From the IMG/VR virus record IMGVR_UViG_3300036760_000442, positions 1 to 46,186 of that record: a stretch of 46,186 nt of DNA. One strand, 5' to 3'. Origin of the DNA: a virus. Both the position numbers and the translations under genes were made by a program. Under the pieces are notes generated by a model. That model had not been told where the DNA came from. It saw only the letters and a program-made list of their open reading frames with translations, and did not search any database. How positions within the stretch are numbered: position 1 is the stretch's first letter; each line of letters starts with the position of its first letter. This document shows positions 39,159-46,186 of the stretch, piece after piece.

Positions 39159-40415
39159 CTAATAGATCCCGGAAAGCACCTCGTCCCTAGTTTTTCGGGC
39201 TTCGATTACATCCGCTAGGATCTTATTCTCATCCTTCAGATACTCCAAGAAAGCATCGAAGTCAGGAAAGATGGCTGTAGTTTCTCCAATGAGCCAGGTT
39301 GGTATTTTTTCCACGGGAAAATCAGTGACCAAATACACAGGTCGCCCTTCCCGGAAGGCCTCCCAGGCTTCAGACAGGGTTCCAGCCCCACGTTGAACGG
39401 ACTCATCATAATAAACCACAATAGCATCGGCTACTTGAATACCAAACATGTCCTTACGGAAAAGAAAATGTCGCACCATACGACGAACTTCATCCAGATT
39501 ACCATCCAGTTTCAACTGGGTTAATCTGGCTTGAACGGGAATTCCTGCTTCATCGGGAGCTTCTAGTTTTACAGGATCGACCGCGTCGTGCCCCATTTCT
39601 TGAAGTCTTTCTGTAAGCCAGGTTCTCCACTTCGAACCCAAGTTTTTCTTATACTCCATTCCCCCTGAAAGATACACCGAAATCCCTAAGCATTTCCATA
39701 CTTTACGACGCATACACATAGGAATGTGAGGACGAATGATCAAAAGAAACTTACGAGTATCTTCCTTATTGAAGTAAATGTAGTTGTATCCATAGTACTT
39801 CCGAACATTTCCTACTACACCCCAAGTATTCTTCAAATACTCTACAATTAAATCATTTTCCTCTTTGGTAAAGGAGCAAGTTGAAAGCCTCGATTGGTTT
39901 CCATTTGGCAGAAGCTGCCCATCGTCCATAAACCAAACAGCGAGAGAAAGAGGTGTAAGTTTAGCAAGAATTTCTCTTGTAATTCTTTTGGTTCCTTGTT
40001 GATAGTATTCCTTCCTTAAACTAATACCAAAGTCATGGCTACAAGAACGAATTCTACCTCCCGTCCTATGTGGCTTTACTTCATTGAAATAAGGGTTTAG
40101 ATTTCTATAGAGCCAGTCCAGATAGTCGAGTTGTTTTTTCCCATGTTCAATAGTGAAAGCTCCGCTGGGATCTACATAGGCGTCTCCAAGTAAGGACCCC
40201 CGTAGTATTTGCTCTTGCCTATCCGTAATCTTTATGAGTTTAGTGTTTCTTTCCCTTGGTGTGGTCGCGGCAATTCCAAATTTCTTGCGCGCCACATAAA
40301 CAGATTGTTTGGCACAATTCAATTCTGACGCAACTTCTTCATCCGTCCAATGCTTTTCTAAATACAGGTGTTCCAATTGTGCTTTGAAGATTTTTCTTTG
40401 TGCATCACTAACCAC
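39159..40415 (-). CDS. LAGLIDADG endonuclease fused to deoxyribosyltransferase-like domain
   Basis: 418 residues. Residues 1-50: helix-turn-helix-like segment (WTDEEVASELNCAKQSVYVA). Residues 66-235: LAGLIDADG domain (ILRGSLLGDAY; LTPLSLAVWFMDDG). From residue 246: a nucleoside 2-deoxyribosyltransferase-like domain: VYLSGGMEYKKNLGSKW, then AGTLSEAWEAFREGRPVYLV with the catalytic Glu. The domain start is exactly where a free enzyme would start. An internal GTG at 39677 with AGGG about 7 nt upstream may restart it. The main start is GTG at 40415, overlapping the HAD stop. Confidence 0.82.
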   Translation of the reverse strand: MVSDAQRKIFKAQLEHLYLEKHWTDEEVASELNCAKQSVYVARKKFGIAATTPRERNTKLIKITDRQEQILRGSLLGDAYVDPSGAFTIEHGKKQLDYLDWLYRNLNPYFNEVKPHRTGGRIRSCSHDFGISLRKEYYQQGTKRITREILAKLTPLSLAVWFMDDGQLLPNGNQSRLSTCSFTKEENDLIVEYLKNTWGVVGNVRKYYGYNYIYFNKEDTRKFLLIIRPHIPMCMRRKVWKCLGISVYLSGGMEYKKNLGSKWRTWLTERLQEMGHDAVDPVKLEAPDEAGIPVQARLTQLKLDGNLDEVRRMVRHFLFRKDMFGIQVADAIVVYYDESVQRGAGTLSEAWEAFREGRPVYLVTDFPVEKIPTWLIGETTAIFPDFDAFLEYLKDENKILADVIEARKTRDEVLSGIY

Positions 40416-41011
40416 TACAGCAACTCCTTTGCTGCTACGAACGCTTCTCGCCAGTTATTTACTCTTCTGATGCGAGACTTTTGTTCATGTAGCTCTGTTG
40501 TAAGATCTCGGTTCCATGGCTGATCCATTACTATGACATCAATACCGTTATCCGAAAGATCTATGATATGATTGACTTGATCTTCAATCATTACGGAAAT
40601 GCCCTTCTCTACACAGAAACTGGCTTTATCGTCCGCATGGTGGATGCCGTGGCACAGGAAACCATTTTCCTTAATCCACAAACGAGTATCCTCTACTACT
40701 TCAATGTAGGTAGGTCTTGCCGTGACGAAATGAATCTGCAATCCAGGAATGTCTCTATACAGGGAGCTGGTTAGAAGATGATTATCCTCTTCCAGTTTTG
40801 GCAGGTCTCTAAATAGTCTCTTACCTTTGTAGACGAAGTCCTTTATGTCCCTATGAAAAGTACCAGGCACAAGATCGAAGATCTCGTCCATTCCCAAAAA
40901 ACCCTTCGAGAGGTCTGGTTCGTGCCCAAAGTATTCTTTGATTACTTGCGAGGCCCCTACAATAAAGTTGGCCACGGTTCCATCAAGATCAATTCCGATT
41001 TTCTTCTTCAA
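40415..41011 (-). CDS. HAD-family 5'(3')-deoxyribonucleotidase-like protein
   Basis: 198 residues: nucleophile KIGIDLDGTVANF (DxDGT/V), HFVTARPTYIEVVEDT (motif 2), and MIEDQVNHIIDLSDNGIDVIV (late acidic motif), then MDQPWNR as in NT5C-type nucleotidases. It dephosphorylates (deoxy)nucleotides. Start TTG at 41011 with AGGGGG 6 nt away. Acts with the deoxyribosyltransferase-like neighbour in nucleotide salvage. Confidence 0.82.
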   Translation of the reverse strand: MKKKIGIDLDGTVANFIVGASQVIKEYFGHEPDLSKGFLGMDEIFDLVPGTFHRDIKDFVYKGKRLFRDLPKLEEDNHLLTSSLYRDIPGLQIHFVTARPTYIEVVEDTRLWIKENGFLCHGIHHADDKASFCVEKGISVMIEDQVNHIIDLSDNGIDVIVMDQPWNRDLTTELHEQKSRIRRVNNWREAFVAAKELL

Positions 41012-41258
41012 CCCCTGCCCCCTGCTGATCCCTCTGTTTTGGAACCTTATTCAGATTCCCAGCGAACCAGCCAGAAACTTCTTGCTCCTCCTCATAATCC
41101 AGGTGAGTGAGGATGCGGAAGAAGCCATTGTCTCGGTCGTAATGGCAAAATATCAGACGACCGCCCCAAAGAAAAGATAGTCTGTTAAGATCTACCCATT
41201 CTAAAGTGGCTTGCGCGATAAGCGCCTTTCTTTTAGTCTCTACTTCGTTGTTAAGCAT
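40989..41258 (-). CDS. Hypothetical protein, 89 residues
   Basis: M16 of the longer frame preferred (AGGAAT SD). Pattern ALIAQATLEWVDLNRLSFLW, GGRLIFCHYDRDNGFFRIL suggests a small alpha/beta domain. Ends in Glu/Asn tail. Overlaps both neighbours by 8-23 nt. No family assigned. Confidence 0.62.
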   Translation of the reverse strand: MLNNEVETKRKALIAQATLEWVDLNRLSFLWGGRLIFCHYDRDNGFFRILTHLDYEEEQEVSGWFAGNLNKVPKQRDQQGAGVEEENRN

Positions 41259-41559
41259 TGAACCATTCCTGCGCCAACTTGCGCTTATCGCCCAAGCTAA
41301 CATCCGTTTGGAATGCCTTGCCGATGTTCTTGGGGAGTTGGTTGTGTTTCTTTAGGTACTTAAGGACTGCGTAATCCAGCGATGCTTCTACTTCCTGCTC
41401 GTCCCAAGTTCCAATAGGATCGGTATTGGTTTTTTGGCGAAGCTTGATATTCTTGTAGGCAGCTTCTGCGGTAGTTAACATCAAAGAGAAGCTAGTGAAG
41501 GTGGTCATCTCTGAGTTTCGATTCGTTAGGTAGTAACGTGCTTTAGTTATGTCGTTCAT
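41251..41559 (-). CDS. Hypothetical protein, probably leaderless, 102 residues
   Basis: MNDITKARYYLTNRNSEMTT... is helical and polar. The ATG sits at the predicted transcription start of the 41594-41566 promoter with no SD immediately before it. No family assigned. It is the first gene of the salvage/actin transcript. Confidence 0.62.
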   Translation of the reverse strand: MNDITKARYYLTNRNSEMTTFTSFSLMLTTAEAAYKNIKLRQKTNTDPIGTWDEQEVEASLDYAVLKYLKKHNQLPKNIGKAFQTDVSLGDKRKLAQEWFNA

Positions 41560-41565
41560 ACTTCA

Positions 41566-41594
41566 ATAATACCTCATTAGGGCGTCAATGTCAA
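41566..41594 (-). promoter_or_regulatory. Strong sigma-70 promoter, leaderless
   Basis: -35 TTGACA (41594-41589, 6/6), 17-bp spacer, -10 TATTAT (41571-41566, 5/6). The -35 lies in the last codons of the delta subunit gene. The ATG of the next gene is 7 nt beyond the -10, at the expected start point. Confidence 0.87.
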
Positions 41595-42314
41595 TTTGAT
41601 TAGACACATTTGGATGAGCATTTGCTCATCATATTGCCAAGTACGAATTAGCCTGCCCAAATCACTCAGCTGTCTGAGCGCTGTGGAGATCTGTTCCTTA
41701 GACCAGTATCTATTGGCAACCATGGCTTTCTTGATGCGGAACTCATGTTCTTTTAGTTCCCGAGAAATTTGTTGGGCGGAAAACTTTTCCCGATCCTTTA
41801 CCTGTTTCAACAGGGTAAAGTGCCCACAGAGAAGCGAGTACAAAGCAAGCGCATTGTAATCCGCCGCGAATAATCGGTTTGCGTGGTGGAGAACCTTTCC
41901 AGCAGACTTGCTGTTCAAGGCATCCAGTAGGTCGAAAGGTTTTATTTCGGGGAGAACAAACTCCCGTACCATGAACTTATCTTTTACCAGTTTGCCCAAC
42001 CGAGTAGTTTTATTGTGCCCAGAAGCAATAAGGACCAAGGCGTTACCATGAATAGGATTATCAACCACTGCTTCAGCGAGAGCTTCTGATTGCGCAGGTT
42101 TGCTATCTGCGTTGCGTACGACGATAACCTTACCCTTACTGAAGAGATCATTGGAGCAATACTCCGTGATGAGCTTGCCAACAGGCAGGTCATCTATGGT
42201 AGCATCATAGCGAAACCAAGCGGCGTCCGGATACTTCTTTTGGATATCCGGGAGCCACTTCTTTTCAATCATGTCGGTGTCATCACCGAAGGTGTAGTAG
42301 AGGGCCGGTTTCAT
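41577..42314 (-). CDS. DNA polymerase III delta-like clamp-loader subunit
   Basis: 245 residues with the HolA layout: MKPALYYTFGDDTDMIEKKW (the 'YxFxGDE' start), DLFSKGKVIVVRNAD, ALVLIASGHNKTTRLGK, VREFVLPEIKPFDLLDALN, and a C-terminal helical collar (WQYDEQMLIQMCLIKL). It is shorter than bacterial HolA (about 340). Start overlaps dnaX by ATGA. Delta opens the sliding clamp. Confidence 0.78.
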   Translation of the reverse strand: MKPALYYTFGDDTDMIEKKWLPDIQKKYPDAAWFRYDATIDDLPVGKLITEYCSNDLFSKGKVIVVRNADSKPAQSEALAEAVVDNPIHGNALVLIASGHNKTTRLGKLVKDKFMVREFVLPEIKPFDLLDALNSKSAGKVLHHANRLFAADYNALALYSLLCGHFTLLKQVKDREKFSAQQISRELKEHEFRIKKAMVANRYWSKEQISTALRQLSDLGRLIRTWQYDEQMLIQMCLIKLTLTP

Positions 42315-43279
42315 ACACAGAGGGCAATTATGCCCATGTCGAGCACCGACTTGCTGTTAGGGGTAGCATTGAAGTTTCTTTCGATATCCAAGCAAGTAGC
42401 AAACAATTTCTGTAGATGCGCCAGGTCAAAACCCTTGGCTGCTGAAGCAGGGATCTTATCTCTAATCGGGGTCTTCATCCCAAAAAATTCGAGGCTGGAC
42501 CAATACACCCACTTCTCGAGGGTCTGGATGATTACTCTTGCTTCTTCTTTCTTCCTGAGCTGTCCTACGACTTCAAGGGCGGTAGCAACATCCTGTCCGT
42601 AGATCGCGGATACCAGTTCTAGATACTTATCAGAGAAGTCTTCAACTTCTTCACCAGATAGATACTTTTGCAGAAGGGATAGTCCGTCTCGCACAGAACC
42701 CTCGGCTTTGATGGCTACGGTATGGAGGACTTCTGGGGTAAGGGTAAGTTTTTCTTCCGCCGCTACAAAAGTGTAATACTTCTCCAAAGTTTCCACAGGC
42801 ACATCAGAGAACTCATAGATCTGACAGCGAGACTTTACTGTGGGGATAAGCTTATGAAGCTCAGTAGTAAGAAGAATGAAGCTAACTCCTGGAGGAGGTT
42901 CTTCCAAAGTCTTCAGTAGGGAATTGAACGCATTCTTGGAGAGCATGTGCGCCTCGTCCAGAATAACGACCTGATGTCCCTTACGAGAGTAGCGGATGTT
43001 CTCAATGATCTCTCGAACGTTGTCCACACCAGTATTAGAAGCAGCATCTACTTCGGTAACCAGCATTGGCAGTTCGTTAGTAGGAATACCTGTGTTTAGA
43101 ACTTGAGCTACGATACGAGCAGAGGTAGTCTTACCTGATCCTCTAGTTCCACAGAAAATGAGAGCGTGCCCAAGAGTGTTATTCTCCAGTGCTGCTTTCA
43201 ATTGTTTTATTGTTTGGTCTTGTCCGATGACTTCTTCGAAAGTCTTCGGTCTGTACTTTAAGGCAAGAACATCACTCAC
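42311..43279 (-). CDS. dnaX: DNA polymerase III gamma/tau-like clamp loader ATPase
   Basis: 322 residues, starting GTG (AAAGGG SD): LKYRPKTFEEVIGQ, Walker A CGTRGSGKTTSA, TEVDAASNTGVDNVREI, Walker B VVILDEAHML with sensor LLTTELHKLIPTVKSRC, all typical of DnaX. The zinc-binding Cys loop seen in bacterial DnaX is missing (NTGIPTNELPML). No tau domain. Loads a beta-type clamp, so the phage likely uses either a host or own clamp. Confidence 0.93.
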   Translation of the reverse strand: MSDVLALKYRPKTFEEVIGQDQTIKQLKAALENNTLGHALIFCGTRGSGKTTSARIVAQVLNTGIPTNELPMLVTEVDAASNTGVDNVREIIENIRYSRKGHQVVILDEAHMLSKNAFNSLLKTLEEPPPGVSFILLTTELHKLIPTVKSRCQIYEFSDVPVETLEKYYTFVAAEEKLTLTPEVLHTVAIKAEGSVRDGLSLLQKYLSGEEVEDFSDKYLELVSAIYGQDVATALEVVGQLRKKEEARVIIQTLEKWVYWSSLEFFGMKTPIRDKIPASAAKGFDLAHLQKLFATCLDIERNFNATPNSKSVLDMGIIALCV

Positions 43280-43295
43280 ATTAAACCCTTTCTTG

Positions 43296-43571
43296 TTATT
43301 CGGTTCCGTCTACGCCAAAGAACGCACGAAACGCGGCGCTTTCCTGAAGATCGTAAGGATCTACCTTCCAGCGTTTCTTCATGCGGTGATAACCAAGGTG
43401 TCCTTCACAGGTGTCGCACCAGAACCAGCGTGTGTCGGCGTTCAGTCTCTTATAGTCGTAGCCGTCTTCTGCGTTTTCCAGATAGGACTGGCACACGGGG
43501 CATACGGGCTTGTTCTCGAGACCCTCGGCATTTAAACCATCTACCAGAGGACTATCAATCTCATCAATCAT
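43296..43571 (-). CDS. Zinc-ribbon protein, 91 residues
   Basis: CPVC and CDTC pairs (VCPVCQSYLENA..., WFWCDTCEGHLGYHRM), a zinc ribbon with 22-residue loop, and an acidic C-terminus. The ATG at 43571 with AGGAGA is preferred. Immediately upstream of dnaX (16 nt), so it may be a replication accessory. Confidence 0.7.
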   Translation of the reverse strand: MIDEIDSPLVDGLNAEGLENKPVCPVCQSYLENAEDGYDYKRLNADTRWFWCDTCEGHLGYHRMKKRWKVDPYDLQESAAFRAFFGVDGTE

Positions 43572-43581
43572 TAGTTGTCTC

Positions 43582-43875
43582 CTAATCCCTCTTGCCGTCG
43601 GGCAATGAGGTCGGTCTTTCAAGACGTGCAATCAACCTCTTCAGTCTCCATTTCTTGAACGGAATGTAATCCCGAAGGATCATCAAGCCGTTTGCTATCA
43701 TGAACCTATTGGGATAGCGCGCTCCCAAGATCTTCAGTACGGTGCGCAAATGAAGACGCATTATGTACTTGTTGTTCTCTGAAAGCTTTTCATAGCGAGA
43801 CAGACATTTAGCGCTCGCCAGAAACTTATTCAGGCGCTCCTTCTCGGTTAGGCGTGGGGCTTGATAGGGCCGCAT
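43582..43875 (-). CDS. Basic helical protein, 97 residues
   Basis: ATG at 43875 (GGAG SD) preferred. A helical, Arg/Lys-rich protein (LTEKERLNKFLASAKCLSRY, LHLRTVLKILGARYPNRF..., KKWRLKRLIARLE), likely to bind nucleic acid. Overlaps deoC's end by 50 nt. No family assigned. Confidence 0.6.
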   Translation of the reverse strand: MRPYQAPRLTEKERLNKFLASAKCLSRYEKLSENNKYIMRLHLRTVLKILGARYPNRFMIANGLMILRDYIPFKKWRLKRLIARLERPTSLPDGKRD

Positions 43876-44545
43876 ACTGCTCCATAATCTCCACGGATGC
43901 GCTTGTTCCCAATCTGTCTGCTCCTGCATCAATCATTGCTAATGCGCGTTCTGCTGACTTTATCCCTCCAGAGGCTTTGATTAACGGAGAGGGATCGCCG
44001 TTGCGTAGTGAATTCCAAAGTTTGATGTGCTCTACTTTGGCGCCGTCTCCCACATAACCTGTGGAGGTTTTGATAAAGTCAACACCGGTGTCTCGAGCGC
44101 ACCGGAATACTCTTTCAATAAGAGAGGGTGCGATCAAGGCGCCTGTTTCTACGATACACTTGGATACAACCCCTGCCGATCGGCAGAGAGATGACATCTG
44201 CCCCATTTCAAAGGTGATGTTGTGCCAATTATCATTGTACGCTTCAATGTAGTTTAACACCCAATCAATTTCCTGAACACCATTCTCAATGAAGTAAGAT
44301 GCTTGCTGAAGTTTGAATACGAGAGGAACGTTCCCATGCGGGAAAGCCACTACGGTACAAACCTTGGTATTGGGGTAAGGCCTCATTGCCCTAACAATCG
44401 GAACTGCGATGTAAGGAGATACACATACAGCACGGAAATCGTACTTGACGGCCTCGTCCAAGAGGCTTTCGAATGCTACGTCCATTGCAGTGGTCTTTAG
44501 AAGCGTATGATCGATGTATCTATTTAGCGGCTGCGTTAATGCCAA
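43826..44545 (-). CDS. deoC: Deoxyribose-phosphate aldolase
   Basis: 239 residues: YIDHTLLKTTA, RAVCVSPYIAV, TVVAFPHGNV, QEIDWVLNYIEAYNDNW, the Schiff-base Lys in VDFIKTSTGY and second Lys in IKASGGI. It splits deoxyribose-5-phosphate to acetaldehyde and glyceraldehyde-3-phosphate, recycling deoxynucleosides for energy. Start TTG at 44545 with GAGGAG about 8 nt upstream. It overlaps the previous gene by 26 nt. Confidence 0.93.
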   Translation of the reverse strand: MALTQPLNRYIDHTLLKTTAMDVAFESLLDEAVKYDFRAVCVSPYIAVPIVRAMRPYPNTKVCTVVAFPHGNVPLVFKLQQASYFIENGVQEIDWVLNYIEAYNDNWHNITFEMGQMSSLCRSAGVVSKCIVETGALIAPSLIERVFRCARDTGVDFIKTSTGYVGDGAKVEHIKLWNSLRNGDPSPLIKASGGIKSAERALAMIDAGADRLGTSASVEIMEQYAALSSPTPNREGAPE

Positions 44546-44822
44546 AACTCTGTCTCCTCTGTAATTCTGCGTTAAAGCTCGTGGTAATAGTACTGAGTCC
44601 CTGCTTTAGGTCCTCATCTCGCCAGAACTTCAGGAAAAATACCTGGTTTCCGAACAGGAGTGCGGCTCCGAATTCGGGATGATTGATGTAATCAAATGAT
44701 AACACATTTCCATTCTCTTCTTCTATGGAGAAGCCGTGGTCTTTACTCAGAACCATGCCCTTATCTGTCTTCACCGAAACCTTCATGTTGCCTTTAATAG
44801 CGGCGCTAATGTTTTCACTCAT
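44520..44822 (-). CDS. Hypothetical protein, 100 residues
   Basis: Start overlaps the lipoprotein stop (TAATG). Mixed beta/helical (MKVSVKTDKGMVLSKDHGFS, LSFDYINHPEFGAALLFG). No family assigned. Probably a small cytosolic protein. Confidence 0.62.
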   Translation of the reverse strand: MSENISAAIKGNMKVSVKTDKGMVLSKDHGFSIEEENGNVLSFDYINHPEFGAALLFGNQVFFLKFWRDEDLKQGLSTITTSFNAELQRRQSFGINAAAK

Positions 44823-45373
44823 TACAAATCCTTCTTTGGCGAGTTTTTCGTCTCTTGTTCTATGAAGAGATCCTCGTCTGTTTTAGTTTTATTCCGAAGC
44901 TGCTGCCTGATAAGAACATGATCTACAATCTTTCGCGTCTGCTCAATGATTTTTTTATCAACCACAAACTTACTCTCCTGCAGCGTGGAAACTACTTTGC
45001 CGCGAAACACGCACATGTATGTGTTTGCGGAATAGTTTTCGTTCTCGGCTTCGTAGTACCACTGCGTACCATACATTGTTATCTCTACTGCGGTATTTTC
45101 TTGTACGCCAACTTTACAAGAGCGTTCCATTTCGGATTTAGGACTTCCGAGTAAATCCTTAACCTCTTCCTCCGTTTTGCCAACAAAGTTCTCTTCGAGT
45201 GGGAAACGAACTGCCGGGACGGGGATTTCTAACTTCTTTTCAGTTTCTGCAGGAAGTTCTGTCCCCGCGCGTTGGGCTAGAGGTGTAGGAATTGCATCGA
45301 TAGTTAGTGTGGGTCTGGAAGTCTGACATCCGAAAGCTACAATCAGAAGCAAAGGTCCTATCCATTTTTTCAT
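44822..45373 (-). CDS. Lipoprotein with BamE/SmpA-like domain, 183 residues
   Basis: MKKWIGPLLLIVAFGCQTS is a lipoprotein signal with Cys at 16 (AFGC). Then FPLEENFVGKTEEEVKDLLG is the BamE/SmpA motif (G-x-T-x-x-E/Q-V-x-x-L-L-G-x-P). A charged tail ends DEDLFIEQETKNSPKKDL. It may anchor in the outer membrane of the host. Coupled to the next upstream gene by ATGA. Confidence 0.75.
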   Translation of the reverse strand: MKKWIGPLLLIVAFGCQTSRPTLTIDAIPTPLAQRAGTELPAETEKKLEIPVPAVRFPLEENFVGKTEEEVKDLLGSPKSEMERSCKVGVQENTAVEITMYGTQWYYEAENENYSANTYMCVFRGKVVSTLQESKFVVDKKIIEQTRKIVDHVLIRQQLRNKTKTDEDLFIEQETKNSPKKDL

Positions 45374-45747
45374 ACTATGTGGTGTCCCAACTCCCTCATG
45401 TGTGCGACGAGTTCTTCTTCAAACGCTCGGTGGTCTTTTCCATGATCCCAGCAGCGCAGATGCGCAAGCTCATGGGCCAGCGTGCGGAGAATGGTAGAAG
45501 TAGCAAGAGGCTTTCGAGGATTGTTTAGATGATGAATGCGAATGGAGAGAATCTTCTCATTGCAGTTGCGCTCATCTACATGCGCCGCGGAGCAACACTT
45601 CTGGCAGGGCCGGCATTCTCCAAAGTGTCGGGATTGCTTGCGGGTTTCAGGAACAATCTTACTATAACTCAACCCGTAATACTTGCAGATCTTATCGGAG
45701 ATTTCGTGAATGTCTTTCCAGAGAACTACGGAGTTTGGTATGTTCAT
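45370..45747 (-). CDS. SprT/WLM-like zinc metallopeptidase, 125 residues
   Basis: The HExxH motif is in ILRTLAHELAHLRCWDHGKDHRAFEEEL, with a downstream His as third ligand. CRPCQKCCSAAHVDERNC adds a Cys cluster. Similar small metallopeptidases (SprT, WLM) act on DNA-bound proteins. Start ATG at 45747 with AGGAGG SD. No secretion signal. Confidence 0.82.
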   Translation of the reverse strand: MNIPNSVVLWKDIHEISDKICKYYGLSYSKIVPETRKQSRHFGECRPCQKCCSAAHVDERNCNEKILSIRIHHLNNPRKPLATSTILRTLAHELAHLRCWDHGKDHRAFEEELVAHMRELGHHIV

Positions 45748-45750
45748 TCC

Positions 45751-46186
45751 CTAACCTCCTATCACGATGCTATCCTTGTAGGTAAGTTTGAAAGGCTCCT
45801 TTAATCGGTCTATACAGAGATTGCCGTTAAGGTGGTCTATTTCATGTTGCAGCACGGAGGACAGTAACGAGTTATCATCCGAGATAGTGTATTCCTTTCC
45901 ATCCAGTCCTACGAACCGAGCCTTGATGTTTCGGAACCTTCCAACATGAACTCCCACATCTGGAAGGCTTAAACAGCCTTCCGGAGAGGAGTAGATCTCC
46001 TCCCCGTGCTCTACGATCTCCGGATTGAACATAACGATCGGGAGTTTCTTTCCGTAGAGCCATGCAGGATCAAGCGCGCACAGACTAATCTTCAGACCCA
46101 TTTGATTGGCTGCAAGACCAACTGCGTTCATCTGGTACATTCCCTTCACCAGATTAAGGGCTACATCTCGCAGCCTTTCGGTAATA
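45751..46186 (-). CDS. def: Peptide deformylase, 5'-truncated by the window edge
   Basis: At least 144 residues. All three motifs are present: GLAANQ (1), EGCLSLP (2) and QHEIDHLNG (3, with the two His and Glu). The frame stays open to the window edge (ITERLRDVALNLVKGMYQMN), where the first 30 or so residues should lie outside. It removes the formyl group from N-terminal Met. The internal GTG at 46149 is not the true start. Confidence 0.93.
   Translation of the reverse strand, partial: ITERLRDVALNLVKGMYQMNAVGLAANQMGLKISLCALDPAWLYGKKLPIVMFNPEIVEHGEEIYSSPEGCLSLPDVGVHVGRFRNIKARFVGLDGKEYTISDDNSLLSSVLQHEIDHLNGNLCIDRLKEPFKLTYKDSIVIGG

Noticed and set aside
40568-41180. Plus-strand ORFs opposite the HAD gene
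   Set aside because: Antisense to a gene with clear HAD motifs; no start signals.

Overview
The window is a 46 kb piece of a tailed double-stranded DNA bacteriophage genome (Caudoviricetes), probably a large one. The evidence is a head-packaging block (large terminase, portal, head-maturation protease), tail-fibre genes, a lytic transglycosylase and an extensive phage nucleotide-metabolism set. Essentially every credible gene lies on the minus strand, tightly packed, with many ATGA or TAATG stop/start overlaps, so transcription runs from high to low coordinates. Ribosome-binding sites are strong, and at least six genes appear to start with TTG. The promoters I can see are host sigma-70 type, each with an exact 17-bp spacer. 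The host is a bacterium. Lipoprotein signals and a BamE-like lipoprotein hint at a Gram-negative host, but this is not proven.

Layout, in the direction of transcription. 46186-41577: peptide deformylase (cut by the window edge), an HExxH metallopeptidase, a lipoprotein, deoxyribose-phosphate aldolase, a zinc-ribbon protein, and a bacterial-type clamp loader pair (DnaX-like gamma and HolA-like delta). 41571-32061: a promoter, two small genes, a 5'-nucleotidase-like HAD protein, a LAGLIDADG endonuclease fused to a deoxyribosyltransferase-like domain, a holin-like membrane protein, an actin/Hsp70-fold ATPase, a GIY-YIG remnant, a cupin, an M16 metalloprotease, GMP reductase/IMPDH, a lytic transglycosylase, methionine aminopeptidase and a cold-shock protein. 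32005-26640: a promoter, small genes, a divergent dUTPase-fold protein next to a canonical dUTPase, a patatin-like phospholipase, membrane or lipoprotein genes and short ORFs. 26628-23000: tail-fibre locus with a seven-repeat propeller-like protein and a broken fibre remnant. 22960-16234: HNH nuclease, FAD-dependent oxidase, MazG-like protein, virion-like proteins, GNAT and small zinc-ribbon proteins. 16237-12359: a promoter, then thymidylate synthase, DHFR, dNMP kinase and an Ig-like virion protein. 12356-11371: a promoter, then a phage NusG. 11323-1: a promoter, then a possible small terminase subunit, intein-bearing large terminase, portal, a large Cys-module head protein with a probable programmed -1 frameshift, protease, an HNH nuclease and a truncated structural gene.

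Themes. (i) The phage carries its own replication-clamp loader, transcription elongation factor and N-terminal protein-maturation pair (deformylase plus methionine aminopeptidase), which is an unusually host-like equipment set. (ii) dNTP supply is covered by ThyA, DHFR, dUTPase, dNMP kinase, DeoC, a nucleotidase, a deoxyribosyltransferase-like protein, a MazG-like protein and a GMP reductase-like enzyme. (iii) At least five selfish elements are present: two HNH genes, a LAGLIDADG intein, a LAGLIDADG fusion and a GIY-YIG remnant. (iv) Translation tricks appear repeatedly: a -1 frameshift, an RBS hairpin, internal starts and a probable leaderless gene. Function calls come from reading motifs by eye. 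No database search was possible.
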